DNA of 64,000 nt, from the NCBI RefSeq assembly GCF_000797495.1, contig NZ_JTGN01000003.1, positions 42,679 through 106,678 on the forward strand, written 5' to 3'. Position numbers and translations under genes: made by a program. This DNA is from Robinsoniella peoriensis (GTDB lineage: Bacteria; Bacillota; Clostridia; Lachnospirales; Lachnospiraceae). The notes beneath the pieces were generated by a model. The model saw only the letters and a program-made list of their open reading frames with translations, was not told the origin of the DNA and did no database searches. Numbering within the stretch: the first letter of the stretch is position 1; each line of letters opens with the position of its first letter. This document shows positions 56,740 to 64,000 of this stretch, piece by piece.

Positions 56740-56832
56740 TATTCCAGGCTTGCCTGTAATACTGCCACAAATTAAACAGGTTGAAAGAATCACTGCGTGG
56801 CATCCTTCCATTTCTTATTTATTCTTTCAACC
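56740..56832 (-). promoter_or_regulatory. Structured leader with pseudoknot topology, copy 2
   Basis: Same order as 22288-22379: B GGTTGAAAGAAT (rc of 56821-56832), A TGCCACG (rc of 56796-56802), B' ATTCTTTCAACC (rc of 56779-56790), A' TGTGGCA (rc of 56763-56769), palindrome TATTACAGGC-AA-GCCTGGAATA (rc of 56740-56761). B-B' gains one pair; A-A' pairs over GCCAC, with a G-U next. Total length 93 vs 92 bases. Just before the ADH ribosome site. Confidence 0.6.
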
Positions 56833-56918
56833 TTTCATTTTCTTCTCTGTCCGGCAGCCGGTTAACCGCAGACTTTCCACCAGGTAATGGGGCTGCCTTT
56901 CTATATAACTACTTATAT

Positions 56919-57698
56919 CTAAAATTCTGCATCATACAGCCAGGTATAACGCTCATCATCAATACGGTCCGTCCAGGGATTCCCCTCCAGATGACGGATC
57001 ATCCAACAGGTATACATCTGATATCCCGGTGCCGCTGCCTGTGGGTGTGTCTTTCCCCCTGGTATTGCGGAAAAACTGCCGTCTTTAATTTTATAGACCT
57101 CATCCCCAATGAAACTCGCACCAAATCCTTCCGGACGGTCAAACAGAAAGTAATATGTTTCCGGCTGGGGATGCTGATGTGGAATGTATCCCGACCAGTT
57201 ACCACGGTCATTTAATACTTCTCCTAATACCATATTGGAATAAGGCGCTGTTTCGTAATCAAAAACAGTACTTACACGACGAACAGCCGTATCTCCAAAC
57301 TTACCCTTGCAGGAATAAATCCATGGAGCATCCTCAGGCCCGTAGAACTTACTGTCAAAGGTTCTGTCGTTGAAAGTAGACTGGACAAGGATCTGTGTAT
57401 CCATAGAAGCCTCTACGCTGACTTCCACGCCTTTACACACATGCAGGCACCAGAGGCCTTCCGTAAACACATCTTTTCTGCTGACTTCCTTTTCCTTCTC
57501 TTCCCACTTGATGGTAATGCGGCCATTTAACAAAAGCACTGCAGTCTCTTCCCCGGACTTCACTAATTTCTTAACATCGCCCTTTTTCATTTTGAACACA
57601 CGAATATCCATCATCATTTCTTTATAATCATTGTCATAGGTAGTGAGAACCTTCTCTCCCGCCTCGTTAAATCCTGGATAACCAAATACCTTACTCAT
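56919..57698 (-). CDS. iolB: 5-deoxy-glucuronate isomerase IolB
   Basis: 259 residues. Double-cupin: GYIPHQHPQPETYYFLFDRP (metal His) and PQAAAPGYQMYTCWMIRH; N-terminus SKVFGYPGFNEAGEKVLTTY. Converts 5-deoxy-glucuronate to 5-dehydro-2-deoxy-gluconate. Separated from iolG by the 165-bp repeat at 57766-57930. Confidence 0.95.
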   Translation of the reverse strand: MSKVFGYPGFNEAGEKVLTTYDNDYKEMMMDIRVFKMKKGDVKKLVKSGEETAVLLLNGRITIKWEEKEKEVSRKDVFTEGLWCLHVCKGVEVSVEASMDTQILVQSTFNDRTFDSKFYGPEDAPWIYSCKGKFGDTAVRRVSTVFDYETAPYSNMVLGEVLNDRGNWSGYIPHQHPQPETYYFLFDRPEGFGASFIGDEVYKIKDGSFSAIPGGKTHPQAAAPGYQMYTCWMIRHLEGNPWTDRIDDERYTWLYDAEF

Positions 57699-57765
57699 TC
57701 TATCCGCTTCCTTTCATTTATATGGTGTTCATATATGACTCTGGAGCGTGTCTGAAGTCAAAGCC

Positions 57766-57930
57766 CTAGAGCGTGTCAGAAAATTGCTATCTGACAGCTG
57801 TGCGTCACAGTTTGCGGGAGATTTGTCCCGAATGAAGGGCGCGTAGCGGGCTACGTAACCTGAATTCGGGGCAAATATGCCGCAAAGTGGGACATACAGA
57901 TGGCAGGAATGAATTTTCAGACACGCTCTG
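57766..57930. repeat. 165-bp hairpin MITE-like repeat, copy B
   Basis: CTAGAGCGTGTCAGAAAATT to AATTTTCAGACACGCTCT. Nearly identical to copy A (7477-7642) in the centre (GGGCGCGTAGCGGGCTACG). Extra partial ends (57750-57760 and 57931-57938) show additional insertions. It sits inside the iol operon between iolG and iolB. Confidence 0.85.
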
Positions 57931-57954
57931 GCACGCTCCATATAATCACTGGTT

Positions 57955-58968
57955 CTATAACTGAATCTCGGAAATCTTAACCGGTCTGTGCTCTTCTACT
58001 GATTTTTTCGCCGCCAATCCCATAATTACCGGCTTCAAACCGTCTTCTACTCCTAGAGGTGTATCCGTATTATTTTCAATTGCATCTATAAAGCAATTCA
58101 TTTCTTTCGCAAAGGAATCCATGTAACGTTCCAGGAAGAAGTAAAGCGGCTTTTCTCCGGTTACGCCTTCGGCTGTGCTGATGACTGCGCTGGACTGTGT
58201 ATCATTTACCGTTGCAACCATACCCTTAGAGCCAAATACTTCTGCACGCTGATCGTATCCATAAGCTGCTTTTCTGGAATTGTCAATGACTGCAATGGCA
58301 CCGTTTTCCATCTGAAGAGTAATGACAGCTGTATCCACATCGCCTGCTTCTCCAATACTTGGATCTACTAAAACTGCAGACTGTACATAAACTTCTGTTG
58401 CATCGCAGCCAGCCAGGAATCGAACCATATCAAAATCATGGATGGTCATATCCAGGAAAATTCCTCCGGATACCTTTACATATTCCGCACTTGGTGGTTC
58501 CGGATCTCTGCTGGTTACTTTGATAATGTGGGGATCGCCGATCTGTCCTGCGGTTACGGCATTTTTTACCGCTTCAAAGTTATGGTCAAATCTGCGGTTA
58601 AATCCAACCTGGTATTTCACGTCAGAATCCTTTAAAGCATCCATTACTTCTTTAATCTTAGCTACATCATGATCGATGGGTTTTTCACAGAAAACATGTT
58701 TTCCGGCTTTGATTGCTTCAATGGAAATCGGGGAATGCGTATTGGTAGATGAGCAGATCAGCACTGCATCAATCTCCGGATCTGCAAGGATTTCCTTGTA
58801 GTCTTTCGTTGTATTTGCCACACCCATGCTGTGTGCCCATTTGTCCGTCTCTTCATTCATAAACGGATCTGCGATTGTTTTAATTTCCGCATTTTTTACC
58901 AGATTACAAATACTCTTTGTATGTACTTTACCAATTCTTCCTGCACCTATAATACCTACTTTTACCAT
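57955..58968 (-). CDS. iolG: Inositol 2-dehydrogenase IolG
   Basis: 337 residues. NAD Rossmann VKVGIIGAGRIGKVHTKSI, HVFCEKPIDHDVAKIKE, the dehydrogenase motif QVGFNRRFDHNFEAVK, and TIHDFDMVRFL. Oxidises myo-inositol to scyllo-inosose. First chemical step, third-to-last in the operon. Starts 32 bases behind iolE. Confidence 0.94.
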   Translation of the reverse strand: MVKVGIIGAGRIGKVHTKSICNLVKNAEIKTIADPFMNEETDKWAHSMGVANTTKDYKEILADPEIDAVLICSSTNTHSPISIEAIKAGKHVFCEKPIDHDVAKIKEVMDALKDSDVKYQVGFNRRFDHNFEAVKNAVTAGQIGDPHIIKVTSRDPEPPSAEYVKVSGGIFLDMTIHDFDMVRFLAGCDATEVYVQSAVLVDPSIGEAGDVDTAVITLQMENGAIAVIDNSRKAAYGYDQRAEVFGSKGMVATVNDTQSSAVISTAEGVTGEKPLYFFLERYMDSFAKEMNCFIDAIENNTDTPLGVEDGLKPVIMGLAAKKSVEEHRPVKISEIQL

Positions 58969-59000
58969 GATAATTCTCCTTTTCTTTAAATGAATAATTC

Positions 59001-59897
59001 TTACAGACCTGTCTTTTCAGTAATGAACTTTCTAGCTTTTATTGCATATTCCAATGGATTCGCTTTTGCAGGATCCTGTTCAGCCTCTACTACCATGTAT
59101 CCTTCATATCCGGCATCTTCCAGCACTTTGAAGATCGGATCAAAGTCAATACATCCGTCTCCCGGAACCGTAAATGCTCCCAATCTGACACCTGCAAGGA
59201 AGCTTAACTTCTCTGCTTTTACCTTTTCAACTACTTCCGGGCGCACATCTTTTAAATGCACATGTTTTATTCTGTTGCTGTATTTCTGAACCATTTCAAG
59301 AGGGTCAGCACCGCAGTAAGTAAAATGTCCGCTGTCAAATAAGAGATTTACATATTCCGGATCGGTACCTGCCATCAGTCGTTCCACTTCGTCCGGATCC
59401 TGGATAACCGTTCCCATATGATGGTGGAAAGTCAAAGTAATTCCATATTCTTTTGCTATTTTACCAAGTTTATTTAATCCGGTGCAGACTTTATCCCATT
59501 CTTCATCATTCATGATGTATTTACAGCCAAAGATTGGTGTTTCCAGCTGTCCCTGCACACTGTGTCCCTGCTCCGACACACCGATGATCTTAGAACCCAT
59601 CGCCTGTAAAAATTTCACCTGTTCAATAAAAGCTTTTTCGGTCTCTTCATAAGGCTGTGTGGTTAGAAAGCTGGAAAACCACTGATTACAGATTTGGATT
59701 CCGCGAAGATCCAGTGCCTTTTTCAAAGCAACAGGATCTGCAGGATATTTATTTCCAACTTCGGAACCGGTATATCCCGCAAGTGCCATCTCACTTACGC
59801 ACTGTTCAAAAGTATTTTCTTTTCCTAAATCCGGCATATCATCGTTGGTCCATGCAATTGGTGCAATTCCTAATTTTACTTTTTCTTTGTTAAACAT
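59001..59897 (-). CDS. iolE: Inosose dehydratase IolE
   Basis: 298 residues. TIM-barrel sugar isomerase-like fold: [81 protein letters not shown] and [18 protein letters not shown]. Dehydrates scyllo-inosose to the trihydroxy-cyclohexanedione. Confidence 0.96.
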   Translation of the reverse strand: MFNKEKVKLGIAPIAWTNDDMPDLGKENTFEQCVSEMALAGYTGSEVGNKYPADPVALKKALDLRGIQICNQWFSSFLTTQPYEETEKAFIEQVKFLQAMGSKIIGVSEQGHSVQGQLETPIFGCKYIMNDEEWDKVCTGLNKLGKIAKEYGITLTFHHHMGTVIQDPDEVERLMAGTDPEYVNLLFDSGHFTYCGADPLEMVQKYSNRIKHVHLKDVRPEVVEKVKAEKLSFLAGVRLGAFTVPGDGCIDFDPIFKVLEDAGYEGYMVVEAEQDPAKANPLEYAIKARKFITEKTGL

Positions 59898-59992
59898 GAC
59901 TGTGCCTCCTATGGCTTTTTTATTTCAGCTTAGCTGATAATTTAATTGGATTTTGCTCTTAATTTTGCTGGTACAAAACCTTTACGGTAATT

Positions 59993-61921
59993 TTAATATC
60001 GTCTGGCTTTATATCTCTCTGCTTCCAGTTCCGTATACTTTTCCTGCACACTTTCCATCCCGGAAGTGCTTGCAAGACCTACATTCCACCAGGACTTGTA
60101 ACCGTCCGTCATAGTCTTTGGAATTACTTTTAAGTCAATCAGGACTGCATTATCCTGGTTTTTTGCATCTTCCAAAGCAGCTTTTAATTCATCAATTGTC
60201 TTAACGGTGTAAGTTTTCAGGCCATAACCTTCTGCAACTTTTGCATAACTTACCGGAATCAGGTTTCCTTTTGTTTCATTATTCGTATCCCGGTAGCGGA
60301 ATTCTGTGCCAATGCTTCCAATGCCATTATTCATTTGCAGATTGTTGATACAACCAAATCCACAATTGTCAAATACCAGGATATTGATTTTGGCTCTTTC
60401 CTGCATAGCAGTCATAATTTCACTGTGCAGCATCTGGAACGAAGCATCTCCCACAACCGTATATACTTCTTTATCCGGCTCAGCCAGTTTTACACCAAGA
60501 GCCGCTGCCACTTCATATCCCATACAGGAGTATCCGTATTCCGCATGGTAGCCGCCTCTTTTATCGGTAGTCCAGATTCTCTGCATACAGCTTGGAAGGC
60601 TGCCCCCTGCCGTTATAATGGTTGCATCCTCCGGGATTACCTCCCGAATTGCACACAACGCAGCAGTCTGGGTAATTACCCCGCCGGTCAGTTCTACGAA
60701 TTCCGGAATCGTTCTTGGGTCTCTGGCTTTTACCATAGGTTCAAACTGATCGTCATATGCATATTTTGCCAAATGTTCCATTTCTTTGTCCCATGCAGCT
60801 TTTGCATCTGTTATCTCTGTCGTATAAGCGGATTTATAATTGCGTTCCCTCAGTTTCTGTGACAGCGCCTCCAGCGTTACTTTTGCATCCCCAACAGCTT
60901 TTACCGCATCCAATTTATAAGCATGGAATTTATTGTTATTGATAGTCACAACCTTCACATCCGGATTCTTAAACTGGTTCTTGGAACCGGTTGTAAAATC
61001 AGATAATCTGGTTCCGATTGCAATCACGGCATCTGCGTCTTCTGCAATGGTATTGGAAGCCAGTGTGCCGGTTACGCCAATTCCTCCAAGACAGTACTGG
61101 TGACTGGATTTACAGGCACTTTTTCCTGCCTGACTCTCACCAAACGGAATGTTGAATTCTTCACAGAATTTTTCAACTGTTTCGCCTGCTTCTGAATATT
61201 TTACGCCGCCGCCAACCACAATCAGCGGTTTTTTAGCTCCGGCAATAATCGCTGCCAGATCTTCTACTTCTTCTTCCACTGCCACCGGCCTTGTAATTCT
61301 GTGTACCCTCTTCTGGAAAAAATATTCCGGGTACTCATAAGATTCGCCTTCCACATCCTGACAGATTCCGATACATACAGCACCTGTTTCAGCCGGGTCC
61401 GTCAATACACGCATGGCATTAATCATTGCTGTCATCAGCTGTTCCGGACGGACAATGCGGTCCCAGTATTTACACACAGGCTTAAATGCATCATTGGTTG
61501 TGATAGATAAACTGCTGCTCTGCTCTAACTGCTGCAGTACCGGATCGGGCTGTCTGTTGGCAAAGGTATCTGCCGGAAATACCAGCAGCGGAATATTATT
61601 CACAGTAGCGGTAGCTGCTGCCGTCACCATATTTGCAGCTCCCGGTCCCACGGACGATGCACAGGGAATAATTTTTCTTCTATTGTGCTGTTTCGCAAAT
61701 GCAGTAGCCACATGACACATTCCCTGCTCGTTTCTGCCCTGGAATACCTTCAGATCTCCGGGATTCTCATCTAACGCCTGGCCTAAACCAACGGCAATTC
61801 CATGTCCGAAAATTGTAAAGATACCTTCTACAAACTTTGTTTCCACTCCATCAAATTCTACATACTGGTTATCCAGGAATTTTACCAATGCCTGCGCAAC
61901 CGTCATCTTTGTATATTCCAT
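59993..61921 (-). CDS. iolD: Cyclohexane-1,2-dione hydrolase IolD
   Basis: 642 residues. Thiamin-diphosphate fold: MTVAQALVKFLDNQYVEFDG, GHGIAVGLGQALDE, AFAKQHNRRKIIPCASSVGP, ThDP/Mg motif YTVVGDASFQMLHSEIM with CGFGCINNLQMNNG. Opens the ring to 5-deoxy-glucuronate. Longest iol enzyme; between iolC and iolE. Confidence 0.96.
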   Translation of the reverse strand: MEYTKMTVAQALVKFLDNQYVEFDGVETKFVEGIFTIFGHGIAVGLGQALDENPGDLKVFQGRNEQGMCHVATAFAKQHNRRKIIPCASSVGPGAANMVTAAATATVNNIPLLVFPADTFANRQPDPVLQQLEQSSSLSITTNDAFKPVCKYWDRIVRPEQLMTAMINAMRVLTDPAETGAVCIGICQDVEGESYEYPEYFFQKRVHRITRPVAVEEEVEDLAAIIAGAKKPLIVVGGGVKYSEAGETVEKFCEEFNIPFGESQAGKSACKSSHQYCLGGIGVTGTLASNTIAEDADAVIAIGTRLSDFTTGSKNQFKNPDVKVVTINNNKFHAYKLDAVKAVGDAKVTLEALSQKLRERNYKSAYTTEITDAKAAWDKEMEHLAKYAYDDQFEPMVKARDPRTIPEFVELTGGVITQTAALCAIREVIPEDATIITAGGSLPSCMQRIWTTDKRGGYHAEYGYSCMGYEVAAALGVKLAEPDKEVYTVVGDASFQMLHSEIMTAMQERAKINILVFDNCGFGCINNLQMNNGIGSIGTEFRYRDTNNETKGNLIPVSYAKVAEGYGLKTYTVKTIDELKAALEDAKNQDNAVLIDLKVIPKTMTDGYKSWWNVGLASTSGMESVQEKYTELEAERYKARRY

Positions 61922-61936
61922 TTCCTATCCGCCTCC

Positions 61937-62953
61937 TTATACTCTTGCAATCATTTCACCGTACTGGTCTTTTGTTTCTTTTATAAACTTCTTAACTTCA
62001 TCGGGATTCGGGAGTTCTTCGGAGCAGGAATGGCTGCGTACCATCATCGCTGCTTCTGCACTTCCAAATTCCAGACATTCGATCATATCCCATCCTTCAA
62101 AAATGCCATACAAAAATCCGGATGCATAACCGTCTCCGCCGCCGAATGATTTCAGTGCAGTAACTGGAAATGGTTTAATACTATAGCTGTTGCCATCGTT
62201 CGTATAAGCTGTGGAACCTTTTCTGCCGTGCTTGATGACCACGATCTTCGCATTTTCATTCTGCCAGCTTTGTGCCGTTGTCTTATCATCTCTTCCCGGC
62301 TGTATCAGCTTTTCTGTCAGGTCAAATTCTTCCCTGGATCCCAGAATAATATCCGCTTCTTTTGCCACACAAGCATAGTAAATGGAAATTTCATCACTGT
62401 TCTTCCAGTTATATTCACGATAATCAATATCAAAGACTACAACAGTTCCGTTTTTCTTTGCCAGCATCACTGCTTTTAATGCAGCTTCCCTGGAGGGGCT
62501 CTGTGCAAGGGCGGTACCAGAGATTAAAATTGCCTTTGCGTTCTTTATGTATTCTTCATCCACATCATCCACCGACAGCTGAAGATCTGCAATGCAGTTG
62601 CGGTACATCAAAATGCTGCTTTCGTCAGGAGAAAGAATTTCTGTAAATGTGAGACCCAGTTTTTCTCCGTTTGTACATCTTGTAATGTGTGAAGTATCAA
62701 TTCCTTCTTTATTAAAAAACTCTGTAACGTAATCACCGAACTGGTCATCAGACACTTTTCCGATAAATCCAACTTTCTTGCCATGTCTCGTAACGCCTAC
62801 TGCGATATTCGCTGGAGAACCTCCTACGTACTTTTTAAATGTGGTAGATTCCGATAATGGATGAAAATAATCCACCGGATTAAAGTCAATTGCCACTCGC
62901 CCTAACAGTACTAGATCCATTGGTCTTGATTCATCAAACTTAACATACTTCAT
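61937..62953 (-). CDS. iolC: 5-dehydro-2-deoxygluconokinase IolC
   Basis: 338 residues from MKYVKFDESRPMDLVLLGRV, behind GAGGTGA; the 42-residue upstream extension is promoter and leader sequence. PfkB kinase: KKYVGGSPANIAVGVTRHG, LTFTEILSPDESSILMYRN, FDIDYREYNWKNSDEI, and DGYASGFLYGIFEGW with the catalytic Asp region (FGGGDGYASG). Phosphorylates 5-dehydro-2-deoxygluconate. First gene of the iol operon. The next enzymes, IolJ aldolase and IolA dehydrogenase, are absent here. Confidence 0.95.
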   Translation of the reverse strand: MKYVKFDESRPMDLVLLGRVAIDFNPVDYFHPLSESTTFKKYVGGSPANIAVGVTRHGKKVGFIGKVSDDQFGDYVTEFFNKEGIDTSHITRCTNGEKLGLTFTEILSPDESSILMYRNCIADLQLSVDDVDEEYIKNAKAILISGTALAQSPSREAALKAVMLAKKNGTVVVFDIDYREYNWKNSDEISIYYACVAKEADIILGSREEFDLTEKLIQPGRDDKTTAQSWQNENAKIVVIKHGRKGSTAYTNDGNSYSIKPFPVTALKSFGGGDGYASGFLYGIFEGWDMIECLEFGSAEAAMMVRSHSCSEELPNPDEVKKFIKETKDQYGEMIARV

Positions 62954-63067
62954 TCCATTCACCTCATACTTGAATTTCAACACAGATCGGAAACTGCTTC
63001 CACTCCGCGTTCCATTTACAGTTTTTCTTTTCTTGCGTTCTTTAGCACGCTTTTCTCTCATGTACTC

Positions 63068-63096
63068 ATGATAGCACACACTTTTATTGCGTGCAA
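63068..63096 (-). promoter_or_regulatory. iolC promoter with embedded operator
   Basis: Minus strand TTGCAC (63091-63096), 17-base spacer, TATCAT (63068-63073). The -35 lies inside TTGCGTGCAA (63087-63096), which recurs as TTTGCACGCAAA at 63187-63198, a possible repressor pair. A cre-like dyad TGTAACGTTTTCA (63156-63168) lies between. Confidence 0.6.
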
Positions 63097-63186
63097 GCTA
63101 TTTCTGAGTCATTACAGTACTTTCCCTGTATTGTACAATTTTCTATTCATATATTTGTAACGTTTTCACAAAGATTATCGCACGCA

Positions 63187-63198
63187 TTTGCACGCAAA
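63187..63198. promoter_or_regulatory. Second operator-like dyad upstream of iol
   Basis: TTTGCACGCAAA is an inverted copy of the TTGCGTGCAA site in the promoter, about 100 bases away, suitable for looping repression by a LacI- or other-type inositol regulator. No regulator gene is in the window. Confidence 0.5.
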
Positions 63199-63215
63199 TT
63201 AGATCTTAATTACTT

Positions 63216-63858
63216 TATTTGGGTTTAGTTGATTAATGACGCTTTGTAGATGTAGGTAGTGTACGGAAAGAGAAGGGGGCGGACCAGGACATTGGTTTGG
63301 AATGCTTACCGCAGAACTGGCATTTTCTAACCTTCCCGGAGCACTTTTTGGCGGCACGCGGGCATTCGCTCCGAAATCCTGATGCATTTCGCAGCTCACT
63401 GCCCGCTTAGTATCCGATGGGAGCCAGTCGAATACTATCCGCCAAAAAGCACTCCGGGAAGGTAAGTAAATACGCAGCTCTGCTATACGCCTTCCAAACC
63501 AATGTCCTGATCCGCCCCCTTCTCTTTCCGAGATAGCATTCGTTGATACAAAGCTGGTTTTCTCAGCAGGGTGGGGCCCCGGGGTTGTGGCATGCCGGAC
63601 GCGATTGGCATAAAGCAACTAATCTTGAGAATGGAATTTGTTTTTCATTCTGTAACCAGAAAAAGGAGCAAACTTTCATCTTCTTTTACACAAACAGCCG
63701 AAACATACTGAGCAGCATCCAATAACGAACAGCCTGCCACAGCCCAGGGGTTCCAACCTGCTGAGAAAACCAGCTTTGTATCAACGAATGCTATCTCGGA
63801 AAGATGGGTGTGGGGAACTGGTATGGGCGTAGGAAGCGTAGAGCAGAGCTGCGTATTT
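63216..63858. repeat. Large palindromic element, copy 2 (interrupted)
   Basis: The left arm (63216-63600) and the start of the right arm (from about 63720) match copy 1; the right arm breaks off after GCAGAGCTGCGTATTT at 63858, before its 132-nt unit. Similarity to copy 1 includes the inner TGGCATGC-GGAC and CATCCAA-AACGAACAG stretches. Confidence 0.8.
63331..63462. other. 132-nt three-way-junction unit, copy 2 left arm
   Basis: Closing stem CCTTCCCGGAG / CTCCGGGAAGG, perfect 11 bp, with three base-pair replacements relative to copy 1 left arm (positions 5, 6 and 9), all compensated. Inner stems as in copy 1. Confidence 0.65.
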
Positions 63859-64000
63859 TATAATGTACCCATAAGTGTGGACACATCATTTAGCGGGGCT
63901 CCCATTTTTTTAGACATCCCTTCCCATTAGTTCCATATAAATGGACACCCCCTCACCTTTCAGAACCCCAATTGTGGACATGCCTTGCTGGTATACCCTG
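63859..64000. mobile_element. Left end of an unidentified insertion, cut by the window
   Basis: The palindrome copy 2 is interrupted at 63858/63859 by unrelated DNA starting TATAATGTACCCATAAG. It contains spaced TGTGGACAC (63877), ATGGACACC (63943) and TGTGGACATG (63973)-like motifs, as in IS elements with multiple transposase-binding repeats such as IS21. No transposase frame is visible yet. Confidence 0.45.

Overview
The window reads as a chromosomal segment of a moderately AT-rich, spore-forming anaerobic Firmicute, most likely a Lachnospiraceae (Blautia/Ruminococcus-like) gut bacterium. This rests on family and synteny recognition only: groESL under a CIRCE box, codY, a sporulation sigma factor SigK, the ireB-ruvX-DUF1292 cluster, DUF4489 Cys-rich proteins, YesM/YesN-type sensor pairs and a myo-inositol operon. 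Almost every gene is on the minus strand, so the biological reading direction is right to left. The exceptions are an HPr-like gene and one two-component pair.

Layout. 1-690: decayed mobile-element end beside a tRNA-Gly gene whose 3' end is duplicated (att scar). 1.1-8.98 kb: housekeeping genes (nitroreductase, oligopeptidase F, an RNA-methyltransferase-like protein with HEAT-like repeats, HD phosphohydrolase, YjbQ, cell-wall amidase, two membrane proteins). 9.1-11.1 kb: groES-groEL. 11.4-13.6 kb: an unrecognised membrane protein and two Cys-rich DUF4489 paralogues. 13.7-21 kb: codY, topA, dprA, comM, a phosphopantetheinyl transferase, sigK. 21-28.2 kb: tRNA-modification and RNA-decay block (trhP-like U32 protein, trmR-like methyltransferase, a truncated MltG-like protein, ylbF, RNase J, DUF1292, ruvX, ireB, mtaB). 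Its order parallels the Bacillus yrzL-yrrK-yrzB-yrrL-yrrM-yrrN/O block. 28.3-32.9 kb: HPr-like gene, then thiI, nifS, rsmE, prmA. 33-55.5 kb: a Gram-positive glycan-utilisation locus with an ABC importer, a cytoplasmic GH29 fucosidase-like enzyme, a giant secreted GH127-type beta-L-arabinofuranosidase, and a second GH127-like protein that has lost the catalytic and zinc residues. That second protein is translationally coupled to a sensor kinase, response regulator and orphan solute-binding protein; a second sensor/regulator pair is divergent. 55.5-63.1 kb: myo-inositol catabolism (iolC-D-E-G-B) followed by an iron alcohol dehydrogenase.

The least explained material is non-coding. (i) A ~970-bp near-palindromic element (33.0-34.0 kb; second, interrupted copy at 63.2-63.86 kb) has arms that each carry a 132-nt unit. 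The unit is predicted to fold as a three-way junction, and its stems keep pairing through compensatory changes. (ii) A ~92-nt leader with pseudoknot topology is shared by two unrelated genes (U32 protein and alcohol dehydrogenase), and looser relatives precede two more genes. (iii) A ~165-bp family of full-length imperfect hairpins with terminal inverted repeats is present, with shorter relatives; several repeat ends supply the stop codons of neighbouring genes.

The glycan locus works as follows by inference: secreted GH127 trims arabinose-containing plant glycans, the ABC system imports the products, and GH29 acts inside. Two YesMN systems plus a pseudo-hydrolase and an orphan binding protein probably sense the substrate. 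All functional statements come from motif and family recognition by eye; no database search was run.
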